Counted from the first letter of the stretch, positions 1-11,155 are shown. The stretch: 64,000 nucleotides of DNA from Nocardia albiluteola (GCF_018860155.1 NZ_JAHKNI010000022.1:1-64000), one strand, 5' to 3'. Notes: generated by a model not told the origin, from the sequence alone. Numbers and translations are program-made.

Positions 1-2
1 TT

Positions 3-2165
3 CGGTTGACCGGTGAGCTGGATGTGGAGGCGTTGCGGGCGGCGGTGGGCGATGTGCTGGAGCGGCACGAGTCGTTGCGGACGCGGTATCCCGCGGATGG
101 TCTGGGCGGGTTGCCCTATCAGCAGATCCTGCCCGTCGCCGACGCTCTGCCGGGTGGTCTGGTCGTAGAGCCCGCAGCCGACCCGATCGCCCGGATCGGC
201 GCGCTGATATCCACGGGATTCGATGTGACCCAGCAGGTTCCGGTGCGCGCACTGCTGCTGCGGAACGGCCGGGATCACCTGCTGGCGATGGTGGTTCATC
301 ACATCGCCGGCGATGCCGAATCGCTTGCCCCGCTGGCGCGCGACCTGGTCACCGCCTACCTCGCCAGAAGTGTGGGCGGCGAACCCGGGTGGGCGCCATT
401 GGAAATCCAGTACGCGGATTACGCGGTGTGGCAGCGCGAGGTGATCGGCGAGGACAGCGACGAGAATTCCGTCGCGGCACGGCAATTGGCGTATTGGCGC
501 GAACGGCTTGCCGGCTTGCCGGCCCGGCTCGCGACCGATCGCCCCCGCCCGGCAGTGGCCTCTCTGCGCGGCGCCAGGACCGTATTCGCCCTGCCGGCGC
601 AGGTGCATTCCGGGCTGATCGACATTGCCCGCGAACACAAGTCGTCGCTGTTCATGGTTGTGCACGCGGCGCTGTCCGCGATGCTGGCCCGGGTCAGCGG
701 CGGCGTGGAGATCGCGGTCGGGACGCCCGTCGCCGGACGTGGTGAACGCGCCCTGGACGACCTGGTCGGCATGTTCGTCAACACTCTCGTGCTGCGCACC
801 ACGGTCACCCCGGAAGGGAGCTTCGCCGACCTGGTCGACCAGGCCCGCGAGACCGACCTGTCGGCGTTCGCCAACGCCGACATCCCGTTCGAGCGAGTCG
901 CGGAGGTGGTGACCGGTGGCCGCGCCCACGAGCAGAACTCGCTCTTCCAGGTGATGCTGTCGTTCCAGAATGCGACGCAGCCGGTGCTGGAACTGCCGGG
1001 GCTGACCGTGGCGCCCGTCGATACGGACGCGGTGGTGGCCAAGTTCGATCTGCAGGTGATCGTGGAGCCGCAGCGCGCGGCCGACGGCTCGCCGGGCGAA
1101 CTCGCCGTCGCGCTCAACTACGCCACCGATCTGTTCGACGACACCACGATGCAGGCCCTCGGGCGCGCGCTGGAGGGTGTGTTCGCCGCGGTGGCCGCCG
1201 TCCCGGGCGTGCTGATCGGCGAGATAGATCTGCTCGACGCCGGGATAGCGGCCACCCAGCCCGCAGCGGTGATCGAGGCGGAGGCTCCCGACGGCCAGAC
1301 CGCCGCGGTCGACAGTGCGACCGCCATCTCCCGCGGCACCGCGTTCAGCCAGGCGCTGGCGGCGATCGCGGAGGACGACCCCGACGGTCCGGCAGTGGCC
1401 TCGGGTGACGACGAGATCAGCTACGCGACCCTGCAGGCACGCGCGTCCAGGCTGGCGCGGGTGCTGATCGGGCGGGGTTGCGGTCCCGGCACGGGTGTCG
1501 CGGTGCGGCTCGGTGGAGGCGTCGATTCGGTCGTCGCGATCTGGGCGATCCTGGCCGCGGGCGCGGCGGTGGTGCCGGACGGCGCGGCCGTTGCGAGCCC
1601 GGTGGGCGTCGCGCTCGGCCTGATCTCGGGCCCGGACGATGCCGCCGAGGACACCGCGGCGGCACGCCCGGCCGAATGGCTCCGCCTCGACGACCCGGCG
1701 CTCGCCGCCGAGATCGCCGCCGCGTCCCCGCGCCCGGTGACCTACGCGGACCGCACGCGCGATCTGGCCGGCGAGGATCCGGCCTTCCTCGCGGGCGAGA
1801 CGGTGACCTTCGACGAGCTCGCGGTGCTGGTCAATCGCTGCTGCGCGCGCACCGGGCTGACCTTCGAATCACGCACGCTGCGCCACGGCGGCGCCGGTGA
1901 CCTGGCCACGGTCGTCGAGGTCGCCGCCGCGGGTGCCGTCGGCGCCACGATCGTGACCACGTCCGCGCCCGCCGGTGAGCTAGCCGACGTCCTGGCGCAG
2001 GAATGGGTGACGCACCTGTTCACGGGCCCGGGCGCCACGGCCGAACTAGACGGCGAACCGATCGAGGATCTGCATGCCATCGTGCTCGACGGCGGATCGG
2101 CGGCCGTGGTGCTGGACGAATTACCCTGGGTGAATACCGTTGTCGCACTGAGTGATCTGCGGTAA
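3..2165 (+). CDS. Nonribosomal peptide synthetase, 3' end (condensation domain plus degenerate adenylation domain)
   Basis: This is the C-terminal end of a nonribosomal peptide synthetase; the reading frame is open through the left window edge. The first 430 residues or so form a condensation domain that joins two carrier-protein-bound building blocks. Its active-site motif reads HHIAGDA around residue 98, keeping both His and the Asp but with Ala in place of the usual Gly. From about residue 445 the protein resembles the start of an adenylation domain: ISYATLQ matches core A1 and AILAAGAAVVPDGA matches core A2. The glycine-rich A3 loop and all later cores are absent, and the protein stops at LSDLR. 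No carrier, epimerase or thioesterase follows. The terminal half-domain is therefore probably not an active adenylating enzyme. Product unknown. Confidence 0.9.
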   Translation, partial: RLTGELDVEALRAAVGDVLERHESLRTRYPADGLGGLPYQQILPVADALPGGLVVEPAADPIARIGALISTGFDVTQQVPVRALLLRNGRDHLLAMVVHHIAGDAESLAPLARDLVTAYLARSVGGEPGWAPLEIQYADYAVWQREVIGEDSDENSVAARQLAYWRERLAGLPARLATDRPRPAVASLRGARTVFALPAQVHSGLIDIAREHKSSLFMVVHAALSAMLARVSGGVEIAVGTPVAGRGERALDDLVGMFVNTLVLRTTVTPEGSFADLVDQARETDLSAFANADIPFERVAEVVTGGRAHEQNSLFQVMLSFQNATQPVLELPGLTVAPVDTDAVVAKFDLQVIVEPQRAADGSPGELAVALNYATDLFDDTTMQALGRALEGVFAAVAAVPGVLIGEIDLLDAGIAATQPAAVIEAEAPDGQTAAVDSATAISRGTAFSQALAAIAEDDPDGPAVASGDDEISYATLQARASRLARVLIGRGCGPGTGVAVRLGGGVDSVVAIWAILAAGAAVVPDGAAVASPVGVALGLISGPDDAAEDTAAARPAEWLRLDDPALAAEIAAASPRPVTYADRTRDLAGEDPAFLAGETVTFDELAVLVNRCCARTGLTFESRTLRHGGAGDLATVVEVAAAGAVGATIVTTSAPAGELADVLAQEWVTHLFTGPGATAELDGEPIEDLHAIVLDGGSAAVVLDELPWVNTVVALSDLR

Positions 2166-2380
2166 GGCCGGGCGCAGTTCCGGTCGGACCCGACCGCGCG
2201 GCATCACCGGCATCCCGCCGCGGTCTGCGGTCGCGCCACCGGGCGCCCGGACGGTCCGTCGACGAGCGAGCACGGATGCGGTTCGGATTCGGGCGAACCT
2301 CGTTCACATCCACTGCCGAGGAGCCTGCGGCAGCGGAACAGTACGCTGGTTCGGGCACTCATCGACGACACAGAGGATCC

Positions 2381-4192
<1,812 letters not shown>

Positions 4193-4206
4193 CCAGGCGC
4201 TGGTAC

Positions 4207-4971
4207 CTAGATCATGGTGGCGGGAATGGCGTTGACGAGCCCGCCGTCGATCAGAAGGTCCTGCCCGTTGACGTAGCTCGCCTCGTCCGAGAGCAGAAAT
4301 GCCACGGCGGCGGCGACCTCCTCGGCCGTGCCGACCCGGCCCGCCGCCACGAGAGTGCCTGCCGCGTCATGCGCCTGTTCGGACACCTCCGCCCGGTACG
4401 CGGGGGTGTCGATGTAGCCGGGACTCACCGAGTTGACTCGAATTCGCCGGGGCGCCAGCTCTGCGGCGAAGGTCCGCGCCAGATTGTGCACGGCCGCCTT
4501 GCTCGCCGAGTAGAGAGCGGTGGCGGGCGCGCCGCGATGCACCGCGAAGGACGCGTTGATCACCACCGCGGCCCGATCCGGCAGCAGCGGAAGCGATTTC
4601 TGGATGGTGAAGTAGACGCTCTTGAAGTTGGCGTCCACGACTCGATAGAACTCGGTCTCGGTGACGGTATCGGCGGGCTGGAACGCGCCGATACCGGCGT
4701 TCGCGAAGACCGCATCCAACCGGCCGAAACGCTCCCGGACCATCTCGAACAGCGCGTCCAGATCGGCGAGATCGGTGGCATCGCCCGCAATTCCGGCAGC
4801 GCCCTCGCCGAGCTGCGCGGCCGCGTCGTCCAGCCGGACCCTGTCGCGGCCGGTGATGATCACCCGGGCGCCCTCGGCCCGCAGCCGCCGCGCCGTGGCC
4901 AGCCCCATCCCGCTGGTACCGCCGGTGACGAGGGCGATCTTGCCGTCGAATCGAGAATTGTTGTGCGTCAT
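4207..4971 (-). CDS. SDR family oxidoreductase
   Basis: A classical short-chain dehydrogenase/reductase of 254 residues, the usual family size. It has the cofactor motif TGGTSGMG near residue 16, the NAG motif near 90, and the catalytic YSASK near 153 with an upstream Ser (INASFAV). It should use NAD(P)(H) to oxidise or reduce an alcohol or ketone; the C-terminus (NGQDLLIDGGL) is typical. The substrate cannot be read from the sequence. It is the last gene of a minus-strand run behind the HTH regulator (69-base gap) and is probably co-transcribed with it. It converges on the ABC-F gene with 14 bases between stops. Confidence 0.9.
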   Translation of the reverse strand: MTHNNSRFDGKIALVTGGTSGMGLATARRLRAEGARVIITGRDRVRLDDAAAQLGEGAAGIAGDATDLADLDALFEMVRERFGRLDAVFANAGIGAFQPADTVTETEFYRVVDANFKSVYFTIQKSLPLLPDRAAVVINASFAVHRGAPATALYSASKAAVHNLARTFAAELAPRRIRVNSVSPGYIDTPAYRAEVSEQAHDAAGTLVAAGRVGTAEEVAAAVAFLLSDEASYVNGQDLLIDGGLVNAIPATMI

Positions 4972-5040
4972 GCTTTCAGCCTGCCGACGCTCGCACGCGG
5001 CAAACAGAGCGGACTTATCGTGGGTGTGGCACCACCCGGC

Positions 5041-5886
5041 TCAGGCCAGCCGGGGTGCGGCCAGGCGCAGGCGTCGCAGACCGTCCAGCCGCTCTACGGT
5101 CGCGGTCCCGGCGTGCGGGTGATAGAGCACCAGATGCCAGCACGGGTGGTCGGCGACCGTGAGCGTGGTGGCGTCGAAGAACAGTTCCCCGGCTTCGGGA
5201 TGCCGCAGCGCGTTGATCGCCTGCGCGGCGACGCCGACCTCGTGGCGGTCCCACAGCCGCGCGAATTCGGGACTCAGATCGCGGAGATCGTCTACCACCC
5301 TGCGGAATTCGGGATCCTCGGGGGCGCGCGCGGCATCCGCGCGATACGCGGCCACCACCGCCGGCGCCTCGGCCGCCCAGAATTCGCGCATCGCGGTGTA
5401 GCACGGGTTGGTGAAGTAGGTGACCAGGCAATTGTTCCCGGTGCCACCGTATCCGAACACGGACCGCGCGGAGTCGTTGAACGCCAGCACATTCCAGTAC
5501 CGATCTCGCAGCACCGCGGGCCGCGGCTCCCAGGCGTCGAGCACCTGGCGGATCTCCGGGGTAATCGCGGTGGGCGAATCTTCGCCCGGCAGTGGCGGAT
5601 TCATTCCAGCCAGCACATACAAATGCGCCCGCTCCGGCCCGTCCAGCCGCAGGGCCCGGGCGACAGCATCGAGCACATCGGCCGAGACGCTGATGTCGCG
5701 GCCCTGCTCGAGCCACGTGTACCAGGACACTCCGACCCCGGCCGTCAGAGCCACCTCTTCACGCCGCAATCCGGGCGTGCGCCGCCGCCCGGCCGAGGAC
5801 AGCCCGACGTCCTCGGGCGCGAGCCGGGCGCGCCGGTTTCGCAGGAAGTCGCGGAGTTCTTCGCGCCGTGTGGAGCCGACGGTCAC
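5041..5886 (-). CDS. HTH-type regulator with MmyB-like ligand-binding domain
   Basis: A 281-residue regulator. The N-terminus (LRDFLRNRRARLAPEDVGL, then RRTPGLRREEVA and SWYTWLEQGRD) is the XRE-type helix-turn-helix of the MmyB-like family. The rest matches the family's ligand-binding domain, with conserved pieces LRDRYWNVLAFN, PEFRRVV, LSPEFARLWDRHEV and HPEAGELFF. Such proteins usually control a neighbouring short-chain dehydrogenase, and here the SDR gene is immediately downstream on the same strand rather than divergent. The GTG start at 5886 overlaps the stop of the DUF445 gene as GTGA, which fixes the start and suggests translational coupling. The effector is unknown. Confidence 0.88.
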   Translation of the reverse strand: MTVGSTRREELRDFLRNRRARLAPEDVGLSSAGRRRTPGLRREEVALTAGVGVSWYTWLEQGRDISVSADVLDAVARALRLDGPERAHLYVLAGMNPPLPGEDSPTAITPEIRQVLDAWEPRPAVLRDRYWNVLAFNDSARSVFGYGGTGNNCLVTYFTNPCYTAMREFWAAEAPAVVAAYRADAARAPEDPEFRRVVDDLRDLSPEFARLWDRHEVGVAAQAINALRHPEAGELFFDATTLTVADHPCWHLVLYHPHAGTATVERLDGLRRLRLAAPRLA

Positions 5887-7205
5887 AGCCAGACCTTGGC
5901 CACGTCCGAGCCGAAGATCAGCAGGTGGGCGTAGCCGGCGATCAAGCCGAGCGCGCCGCCGTGCACGAACAGCAGCCACTCGTCCTGCTTGATCGCCGCG
6001 CGCAGCATGTCCACGAAGTTCTCCGGTGACAGCGCCGCCATCTGCTTGGCGATGTACCGGCTGACCTGGGTGCTCTGCTGGGCGTTGAAGGCCGGATCGG
6101 CGAAGGCGACCGGCGCCAGGCTCTTGGCCTTGTCGGCGAAGCTGTCCTGCAAATTCTCGTAGTCGCGGTTGCCGATCATGAATTTGAACGGTGCGCGCAC
6201 GGGCCCCAGCGCGCGGTCGGTGGCCGGGCGGAGGGTGTCCTCGAGCACCTGCATGGTCCGGTCCGAGCGCGGCCCGTTCAGCAGTTCGTCGCCGACGTTG
6301 GCGATCGTGATGATCTGGGTCGCCACCAATTCCGCATAGCCCTCGGTGATTTCGGGCTGGCGCTTGATCAACAGGCCTTGCCGCCACGGGCACCACCATT
6401 TCGGCTGGGCCGGGGCGAAGATCATGTTGATGCCGATCCAGTTCACCACCCAGCCGATCACCACCCCACCGATCGGCAGCACCGCCAGCGGCGACCAATG
6501 CGTCAGATGCAGGATGGCGACCAGCACCGCACCCATCGGCGCGCCGAAGTAGAAGCCGAAATTCTGCATGAATCGCAGTTCCTTGGCGCCCAGGACCTGA
6601 AATACCGTGTTGAGCAGCTGCGGGCGGGTCTGGAAATAGCGGATCACCATCTGCTTGACATCGAGCAGCTGCTCGATGTTGGTGCCCAGCTCGACGGTCA
6701 GATCGCGCAGCACCTCGGGAAGTTGCTCGCGCACCCGTTCGTGCACCATCTCCCGGACCGGGGTGGGCAGATTGAACCAGAGCTGGGGATGCTCGCGGCG
6801 CGCGATTTCCTCGACGATGTCGCGGATCTGCTCCTCGGCCAGGGTGGTGAGGTGTTCGGCCAGGGCGTCGGGCTCGAGCTCGCGGTAGAAATCGCTGACG
6901 CTGCCGAGCTTGGCCAGGCCCTTGTCCACGGCGATGGAGGCCATCTTGTCCGCGCGCGAGGGCACGATGCCCTGCCAGCCCATTCGGCCGTCATACCGCA
7001 ACAACGGCAGCACCTGAACTCGTTTGGGCAGGAAGTGGAACAGTGATTTCAGCCCCGGCACCGAAATGCCGTGGAAGGCAAGTGGCTTGAACAGCATCAG
7101 GACGCCGGTCCAGTTGGTGATGTAGCCGATGATGCCGGTGAACAACGGGATCGTGATCAGTTCCATCAGGATGGACGGCTCGATATGAAAGAAACTGACT
7201 AGCAC
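5883..7205 (-). CDS. DUF445 family membrane protein
   Basis: A 440-residue protein of the DUF445 family. It has an N-terminal hydrophobic hairpin (PLFTGIIGYITNWTGVLMLF), a long soluble and partly helical middle, a second hydrophobic pair around residues 260-310 (GAVLVAILHL, VVIGWVVNWIGINMIF) and a C-terminal segment (GGALGLIAGYAHLLIFG). The repeated GYITNWTGV / GWVVNWIGI motif is characteristic of the family. Function is not established; a membrane-organising role is only a guess. The GTG start at 7205 has a perfect AGGAGG five bases upstream. It opens an apparent DUF445-HTH-SDR operon, and its upstream region is shared with the divergent gene at 7473. Confidence 0.85.
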   Translation of the reverse strand: MLVSFFHIEPSILMELITIPLFTGIIGYITNWTGVLMLFKPLAFHGISVPGLKSLFHFLPKRVQVLPLLRYDGRMGWQGIVPSRADKMASIAVDKGLAKLGSVSDFYRELEPDALAEHLTTLAEEQIRDIVEEIARREHPQLWFNLPTPVREMVHERVREQLPEVLRDLTVELGTNIEQLLDVKQMVIRYFQTRPQLLNTVFQVLGAKELRFMQNFGFYFGAPMGAVLVAILHLTHWSPLAVLPIGGVVIGWVVNWIGINMIFAPAQPKWWCPWRQGLLIKRQPEITEGYAELVATQIITIANVGDELLNGPRSDRTMQVLEDTLRPATDRALGPVRAPFKFMIGNRDYENLQDSFADKAKSLAPVAFADPAFNAQQSTQVSRYIAKQMAALSPENFVDMLRAAIKQDEWLLFVHGGALGLIAGYAHLLIFGSDVAKVWL

Positions 7206-7472
7206 GACACCCTCCTGCCGAACCCGTACCGGTGACCGCCGCCTCACCGGTACCTCAAAGTACCCCGTCGGCATGCTGGACCTTACTGCGAATTTGCGAT
7301 AAGGATCCACTTTGACGCCGAATGTGGCCCACGGCGCGCCGAGATGAAAGACTTTCGCGCAGAGACCCCAGTCACACCCGCCACGCGGTGGCCTCCCCGG
7401 ACGCGGGCGCGGCGGCCTCCCGGCGATAATCTGTGGGCGGTTTCGTTCACCTGGCGAGGTTCGGAGAATGAC

Positions 7473-8348
7473 GTGGCAGACGACAGGACCGGACACGAGG
7501 TGGTCCGCCCCGGGTCCCGATCCGTGGAGCGCAGCTCGGATGTGGAGCAGCGGCAGATCAGCAACGAGGCGCGGCTGATTCGCGGCGTCTTCCGCGCCGC
7601 CGGGCTGGCGGCGGGGACGGCGGTGCGCAGCGGGCAGTGGGCCGTGGGCACCACCTTCGAGGTCACCAAGCAGATCACCCAGGCGGCACTGGACGGCGAT
7701 TCGTCGGCCGACATCGCCGAACGCACCGGCGCGGCGCTGCAGTCGATCGCCCGCAGTGTGCTGGGGGTCACCGAGGGGTCGGTGCGCGAGATCGTCAGCT
7801 ACGTGCCCACGTCGAACGGCCATCAGCCGCAGGCGATTACCGGTGGCTATGTGCGCTCGGCGACGATGGACGAGCTGCGGCGGCGCGGCGATGCGCTGCT
7901 GGCGCGGTCGGCGGATGTGTATTTCACCGAGGAGGTGCATCCGGCCTACGACCGCATTCTGGATCAGCTCGCCCCCGACGAGGCGCGCATTCTGCGGTTC
8001 ATGGCGCAGAACGGCCCGCAGCCGTCGGTGGACGTGCGCACCAACCGCCCGCTGGGCATCGGATCCGAACTGGTGGCCGGGGATCTGACCTCGGTGCCCG
8101 AACAGGCGGGCGTCCGGTATCCCGACCGCGCGCGGCACTACCTGATCAACCTGAACCGGCTCGGGCTGCTGGCGAACTCCGACGATCCGGTGCTGCTGAG
8201 CCGCTACATGGTGCTCGAGGTGCAGCCGATCGTGGAGACCGCCCTCAAGGCCGCCGGACGAGTGCCCAAGATCGTGCGAAAGAGCCTGCGGCTGACCGAA
8301 TTCGGCGAGGATTTCTGCCGCACCTGCTTCAGCCTGCCCCCCGCCTGA
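7473..8348 (+). CDS. DUF4393 (Abi-alpha)-like protein
   Basis: A 291-residue protein with no signal peptide. The central part, YDRILDQLAPDEARILRFMA (about residues 160-180) followed later by YLINLNRLGLL, resembles the DUF4393 family, also called abortive infection alpha because some members abort phage growth. That function has not been shown for actinobacterial relatives, and my family call rests on motif memory. The N-terminal third is Ala/Gly-rich and could contact a membrane weakly (RAAGLAAGTAVRSG). The GTG at 7473 is chosen because GGAG lies six bases upstream; an open frame from 7344 runs through an untranslated-looking stretch. The gene is divergent from DUF445 and is followed 42 bases later by repeat copy A. 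Confidence 0.7.
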   Translation: MADDRTGHEVVRPGSRSVERSSDVEQRQISNEARLIRGVFRAAGLAAGTAVRSGQWAVGTTFEVTKQITQAALDGDSSADIAERTGAALQSIARSVLGVTEGSVREIVSYVPTSNGHQPQAITGGYVRSATMDELRRRGDALLARSADVYFTEEVHPAYDRILDQLAPDEARILRFMAQNGPQPSVDVRTNRPLGIGSELVAGDLTSVPEQAGVRYPDRARHYLINLNRLGLLANSDDPVLLSRYMVLEVQPIVETALKAAGRVPKIVRKSLRLTEFGEDFCRTCFSLPPA

Positions 8349-8390
8349 CCTCTCCCCATCTCTTCGTGGCTCCCGCAGGGGCCACGCGAC

Positions 8391-8518
8391 AACTGATCTC
8401 GCAAGAACATGGGTAACTCACCGGGGACGGGCCCACCGGGAGCGGGCCGTCACCCGCCGGCCCGAGGAGCAAAGCGCGTGGCCAGCAGCGGCACGCTAAA
8501 GTCGCGGAGAGGCGGAAC
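8391..8518 (+). repeat. 128-nt dispersed repeat, copy A
   Basis: First of three ungapped 128-nt copies in the window; the others are 12364-12491 (+) and 29353-29480 (-). By hand count it matches copy B at about 110 of 128 positions. The most conserved block (about 8409-8436) starts ATGGG and runs into a G/C-rich stretch. A 6-7 bp hairpin (GGGCCG / CGGCCC, loop of eight) lies around 8454-8474. An open frame from the internal ATG at 8409 crosses the whole element. It sits between the DUF4393-like gene and the SnoaL-like gene. Confidence 0.85.
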
Positions 8519-8574
8519 AGTAACACATCTCCCAAATCACGGAGAACCGGGTGTTCTGATGGGATTGTTGAGGT

Positions 8575-9087
8575 ATGGATTCCGATGCCGTCTCCGCGAT
8601 CAGCCGGCTGAAGTTCCGCTACCTGCGGGCGCTGGATACGAAGTCCTGGGACGACTTCGCCGACACGATGATCCCCGACGCGACCGCAACCTACAGTGAA
8701 TACCTGCAGTTCGAATCCCGCGACGCGTTCCTGGCGTTCATGCGCAACACCCTGGGCCCGCACGTCATCACCGAGCATCGCTGCGACCATCCCGAGATCG
8801 ACGTCGAGGGCGACACCGCCACCGGCACCTGGTATCTGGCCGACACCGTCCTCATCCCGGGCCACAACATGCTGCTGCGCGGCGCGGCGTTCTACTCCGA
8901 CCGCTACGTCCTGTGCTCCGACGGCCAGTGGCGCATCTCGCACACCGGCTACGAGCGCACGTACGAGGTGGTCCTGTCCCTCTCCGACCTCCCGAGCCTG
9001 CGCCTGACCTCCAGCCGCTGGGGCCTGATCGCCCGCGAACCGGGCATGGAAGGCCAGCCCCCGGACTCCGCGGAAACCATGGGGTGA
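8575..9087 (+). CDS. SnoaL-like / NTF2-fold protein
   Basis: A 170-residue protein of the SnoaL-like (NTF2) fold, seen in ISRLKFRYLRALDTKSWDDF, the early DATATYSEYLQF strand, and the paired strands GTWYLADTVLIPG and GAAFYSDRYV...GQWRISHTGYERTYE. Relatives include small cyclases, dehydratases and isomerases, and many members of unknown function; no substrate is evident. The ATG at 8575 is the first start after an in-frame stop at 8569 and has no convincing ribosome-binding site, so translation may be weak or leaderless. The stop codon lies inside the left arm of a strong hairpin shared with the convergent prfC gene. Confidence 0.82.
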   Translation: MDSDAVSAISRLKFRYLRALDTKSWDDFADTMIPDATATYSEYLQFESRDAFLAFMRNTLGPHVITEHRCDHPEIDVEGDTATGTWYLADTVLIPGHNMLLRGAAFYSDRYVLCSDGQWRISHTGYERTYEVVLSLSDLPSLRLTSSRWGLIAREPGMEGQPPDSAETMG

Positions 9088-9111
9088 GGGGTCTTCCACC
9101 TCACCCCATGG
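9077..9111. terminator. Bidirectional hairpin terminator between SnoaL-like gene and prfC
   Basis: A perfect 13-bp inverted repeat (CCATGGGGTGAGG at 9077-9089 and CCTCACCCCATGG at 9099-9111) with a nine-base loop. It lies between two convergent genes and includes the stop codon of the plus-strand gene. There is no long T tract, as is common for actinobacterial terminators. Confidence 0.75.
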
Positions 9112-9144
9112 CAGCGGAGGCCGGCGCATCCTTCCCGGCTGTGC

Positions 9145-10764
9145 CTAGTCGGCGGTGGCGACCAGGGGCTCGAGGGTGAGTTTCGGCAGTTCCTTCTGGA
9201 TGTACTGCAGCCGCCACTTGTCGCTGAACAGGGCCAGGATCGCGCCGTCGGTGCGGGTGAAGACCTCCACGCCGCGCTGGCGGTCGAGTTCGGGGGCGGA
9301 GTCGGCGTCGGTGCGGCGGGCCAGCTGATAGGGCAGGAAGTCCAGCTGCGTCTCGACGTTGAATTCCGATTGCATGCGGGCGGTGACGACCTCGAACTGC
9401 ATCGGGCCGACCGCGGCCAGCACAGGGGAGGCGTCGCCACGGCCCTCGTTGCGCAGCACCTGCACCACGCCCTCGGAGTCCAACTGGTCGATGGCCTTGC
9501 GGAACTGCTTGTACTTGCCCGCGCTCTGGGCGCGCAGCGTCGCGAAATGCTCGGGCGCGAAGGACGGGATCGGCGGGAATTCCACCTTCTTCTCCACGAA
9601 CAGCGTGTGCCCGGGGGCCAGCGCGGTCGCGTTCACCAGGCCGACCACATCGCCCGGATAGGCGGTGTCGACCGTGGAGCGCTCGCGGCCGAAGACGGTC
9701 AGGGCGTATTTGGTCGCGAAGGGCCGCCCGGTCTGGGCGTGGGTGACGACCATGCCGCGCTCGAACTCGCCGGACACGATGCGCATGAACGCCAGCCGGT
9801 CGCGGTGCGCGGTGTCCATCCCGGCCTGCACCTTGAACACCACCGCGCTGAACGGGTCGGTGGTCGTGCGCGCGGAACCGTTCACGTCGTCGCGGGGGCC
9901 GGGCGGGGGAGCCAGGGCCATGAGGGTCTCGAGCAGCTGCCGCACCCCGAAGTTCAGCATCGCCGAGGCGTAGATGACCGGCGAGGTCTGCCCGGCCAGG
10001 AACATCTCCTGGTCGTGGTCCTGCCCGGTGGCCGAGAGCAGTTCGCTCTCCTCGGCCGCGGTGGTCCATACCTCGCCCTCGCGCGCGGCGGCCTCGTCCA
10101 CCTCGTACGACTCCTCCGGCGCGATGGTCGCGCCGCCGGCGGTCCGGGTGAAGTGGATGTATTCGGTGGCCGCGCCCTCCTCGCCACGGCGCAGCAGGCC
10201 GCGGAAGTCCCCGGCGATGCCGACCGGCAGGAACAGCGGGGTCGGGGTGAGGCCGATGCGCTCGGCGATCTCGTCCAGCAGCTCCAGCGGCGCGCGGCCG
10301 GGGCGGTCCCACTTGTTGATGACGGTGATTACCGGGATGCCGCGGTGCCGGCACACCTGGAACAGCTTGAGGGTTTGCGGCTCGAGGCCCTTGGCGGCGT
10401 CGATGAGCATGACCGCGGCATCGACGGCGGTCAGCACCCGGTAGGTGTCCTCGGAGAAATCGGAGTGACCGGGGGTGTCCACCAGGTTGATCACGCAGTC
10501 GCCGTATTCGAACTGCAGCGCGGTCGAGCTGACGGAGATGCCGCGCGCCTTCTCCATCTCCATCCAGTCCGAGACTGTGGACTTGCGCCCGGCCTTGCCG
10601 TGGATGGCGCCCGCCTCGGAGATGACCTTGGCGTGCAGCGCCAGCGCCTCGGTGAGCGTGGACTTGCCCGCGTCGGGGTGGGAGATCACCGCGAAGGTGC
10701 GTCGTCGCGCGACTTCCTGCGCCAAGCGCCCGGACGTGGTCGCGCTAGGGGACGGGGAATTCAC
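9145..10764 (-). CDS. prfC: Peptide chain release factor 3
   Basis: Release factor 3 is the GTPase that removes RF1/RF2 from the ribosome after termination. The 539-residue protein has the GTPase motifs HPDAGKST (29-36), an RGISVSS switch I, DTPGHSDF and INKWDR, followed by beta-barrel domains and a C-terminal domain ending in the RF3-like stretch FLPYQLARR...KWRLQYIQKELP. The length fits the family (about 530). GTG at 10764 is preferred because AAGGAG lies about nine bases upstream; the frame stays open to 10839. It converges on the SnoaL-like gene and is divergent from rplY. Confidence 0.95.
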   Translation of the reverse strand: MNSPSPSATTSGRLAQEVARRRTFAVISHPDAGKSTLTEALALHAKVISEAGAIHGKAGRKSTVSDWMEMEKARGISVSSTALQFEYGDCVINLVDTPGHSDFSEDTYRVLTAVDAAVMLIDAAKGLEPQTLKLFQVCRHRGIPVITVINKWDRPGRAPLELLDEIAERIGLTPTPLFLPVGIAGDFRGLLRRGEEGAATEYIHFTRTAGGATIAPEESYEVDEAAAREGEVWTTAAEESELLSATGQDHDQEMFLAGQTSPVIYASAMLNFGVRQLLETLMALAPPPGPRDDVNGSARTTTDPFSAVVFKVQAGMDTAHRDRLAFMRIVSGEFERGMVVTHAQTGRPFATKYALTVFGRERSTVDTAYPGDVVGLVNATALAPGHTLFVEKKVEFPPIPSFAPEHFATLRAQSAGKYKQFRKAIDQLDSEGVVQVLRNEGRGDASPVLAAVGPMQFEVVTARMQSEFNVETQLDFLPYQLARRTDADSAPELDRQRGVEVFTRTDGAILALFSDKWRLQYIQKELPKLTLEPLVATAD

Positions 10765-11155
10765 GGGGGGACGCTCCTTCAGCAGGGTAGGCAACCCCCT
10801 CAGCGTACTTGACCGGGGCGGTCCGGCCTGAGCACGCACTTTCCCGGCATTCGCAACATCAAAAGGATCTGCGCGAATCGTTGGGATGGTGCATGATTGG
10901 GCCGGGACCGTCGGGCGCTACTCGGCCCAGAGTGTCGGTACCCCGCCCGTGCAGGGCCGTTTCTGATTCGTGCTATCCTCTTCAGGTTGTCTCGGCGAGG
11001 GTGTGAGGCACGAAAGTACATCACACCGTGATCGACGCGGCTCGGCTTTCCGGCCGTCCTCGTTCGTATCTTCGCCCGACGAGCAGACCCTTTGCCAGGG
11101 CAGTCCCTGGCCAGTTAGGTAAAACCGCCCGGAGAGCCGTAGGAGCCCATCAGTC
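10765..11155 (+). promoter_or_regulatory. prfC-rplY divergent intergenic region with rplY leader
   Basis: This 391-base region between two divergent genes has no convincing gene. A plausible sigma-A-like -10 box (TATCCT at about 10973) lies some 180 bases before rplY, which would give a long leader. The leader shows local inverted repeats, for example CTTTGCCAGGGCAGTCCCTGG near 11089, and a purine-rich ribosome-binding site just before 11156. Whether the leader is regulatory cannot be decided by eye. Confidence 0.4.

Noticed and set aside
8409..8699. 96-codon frame starting inside repeat copy A (MGNSPG start)
   Set aside because: Not called as a gene: it runs into the SnoaL-like gene in another frame, and substitutions between copies are not concentrated at third positions. 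The shared frame is noted in the repeat finding.
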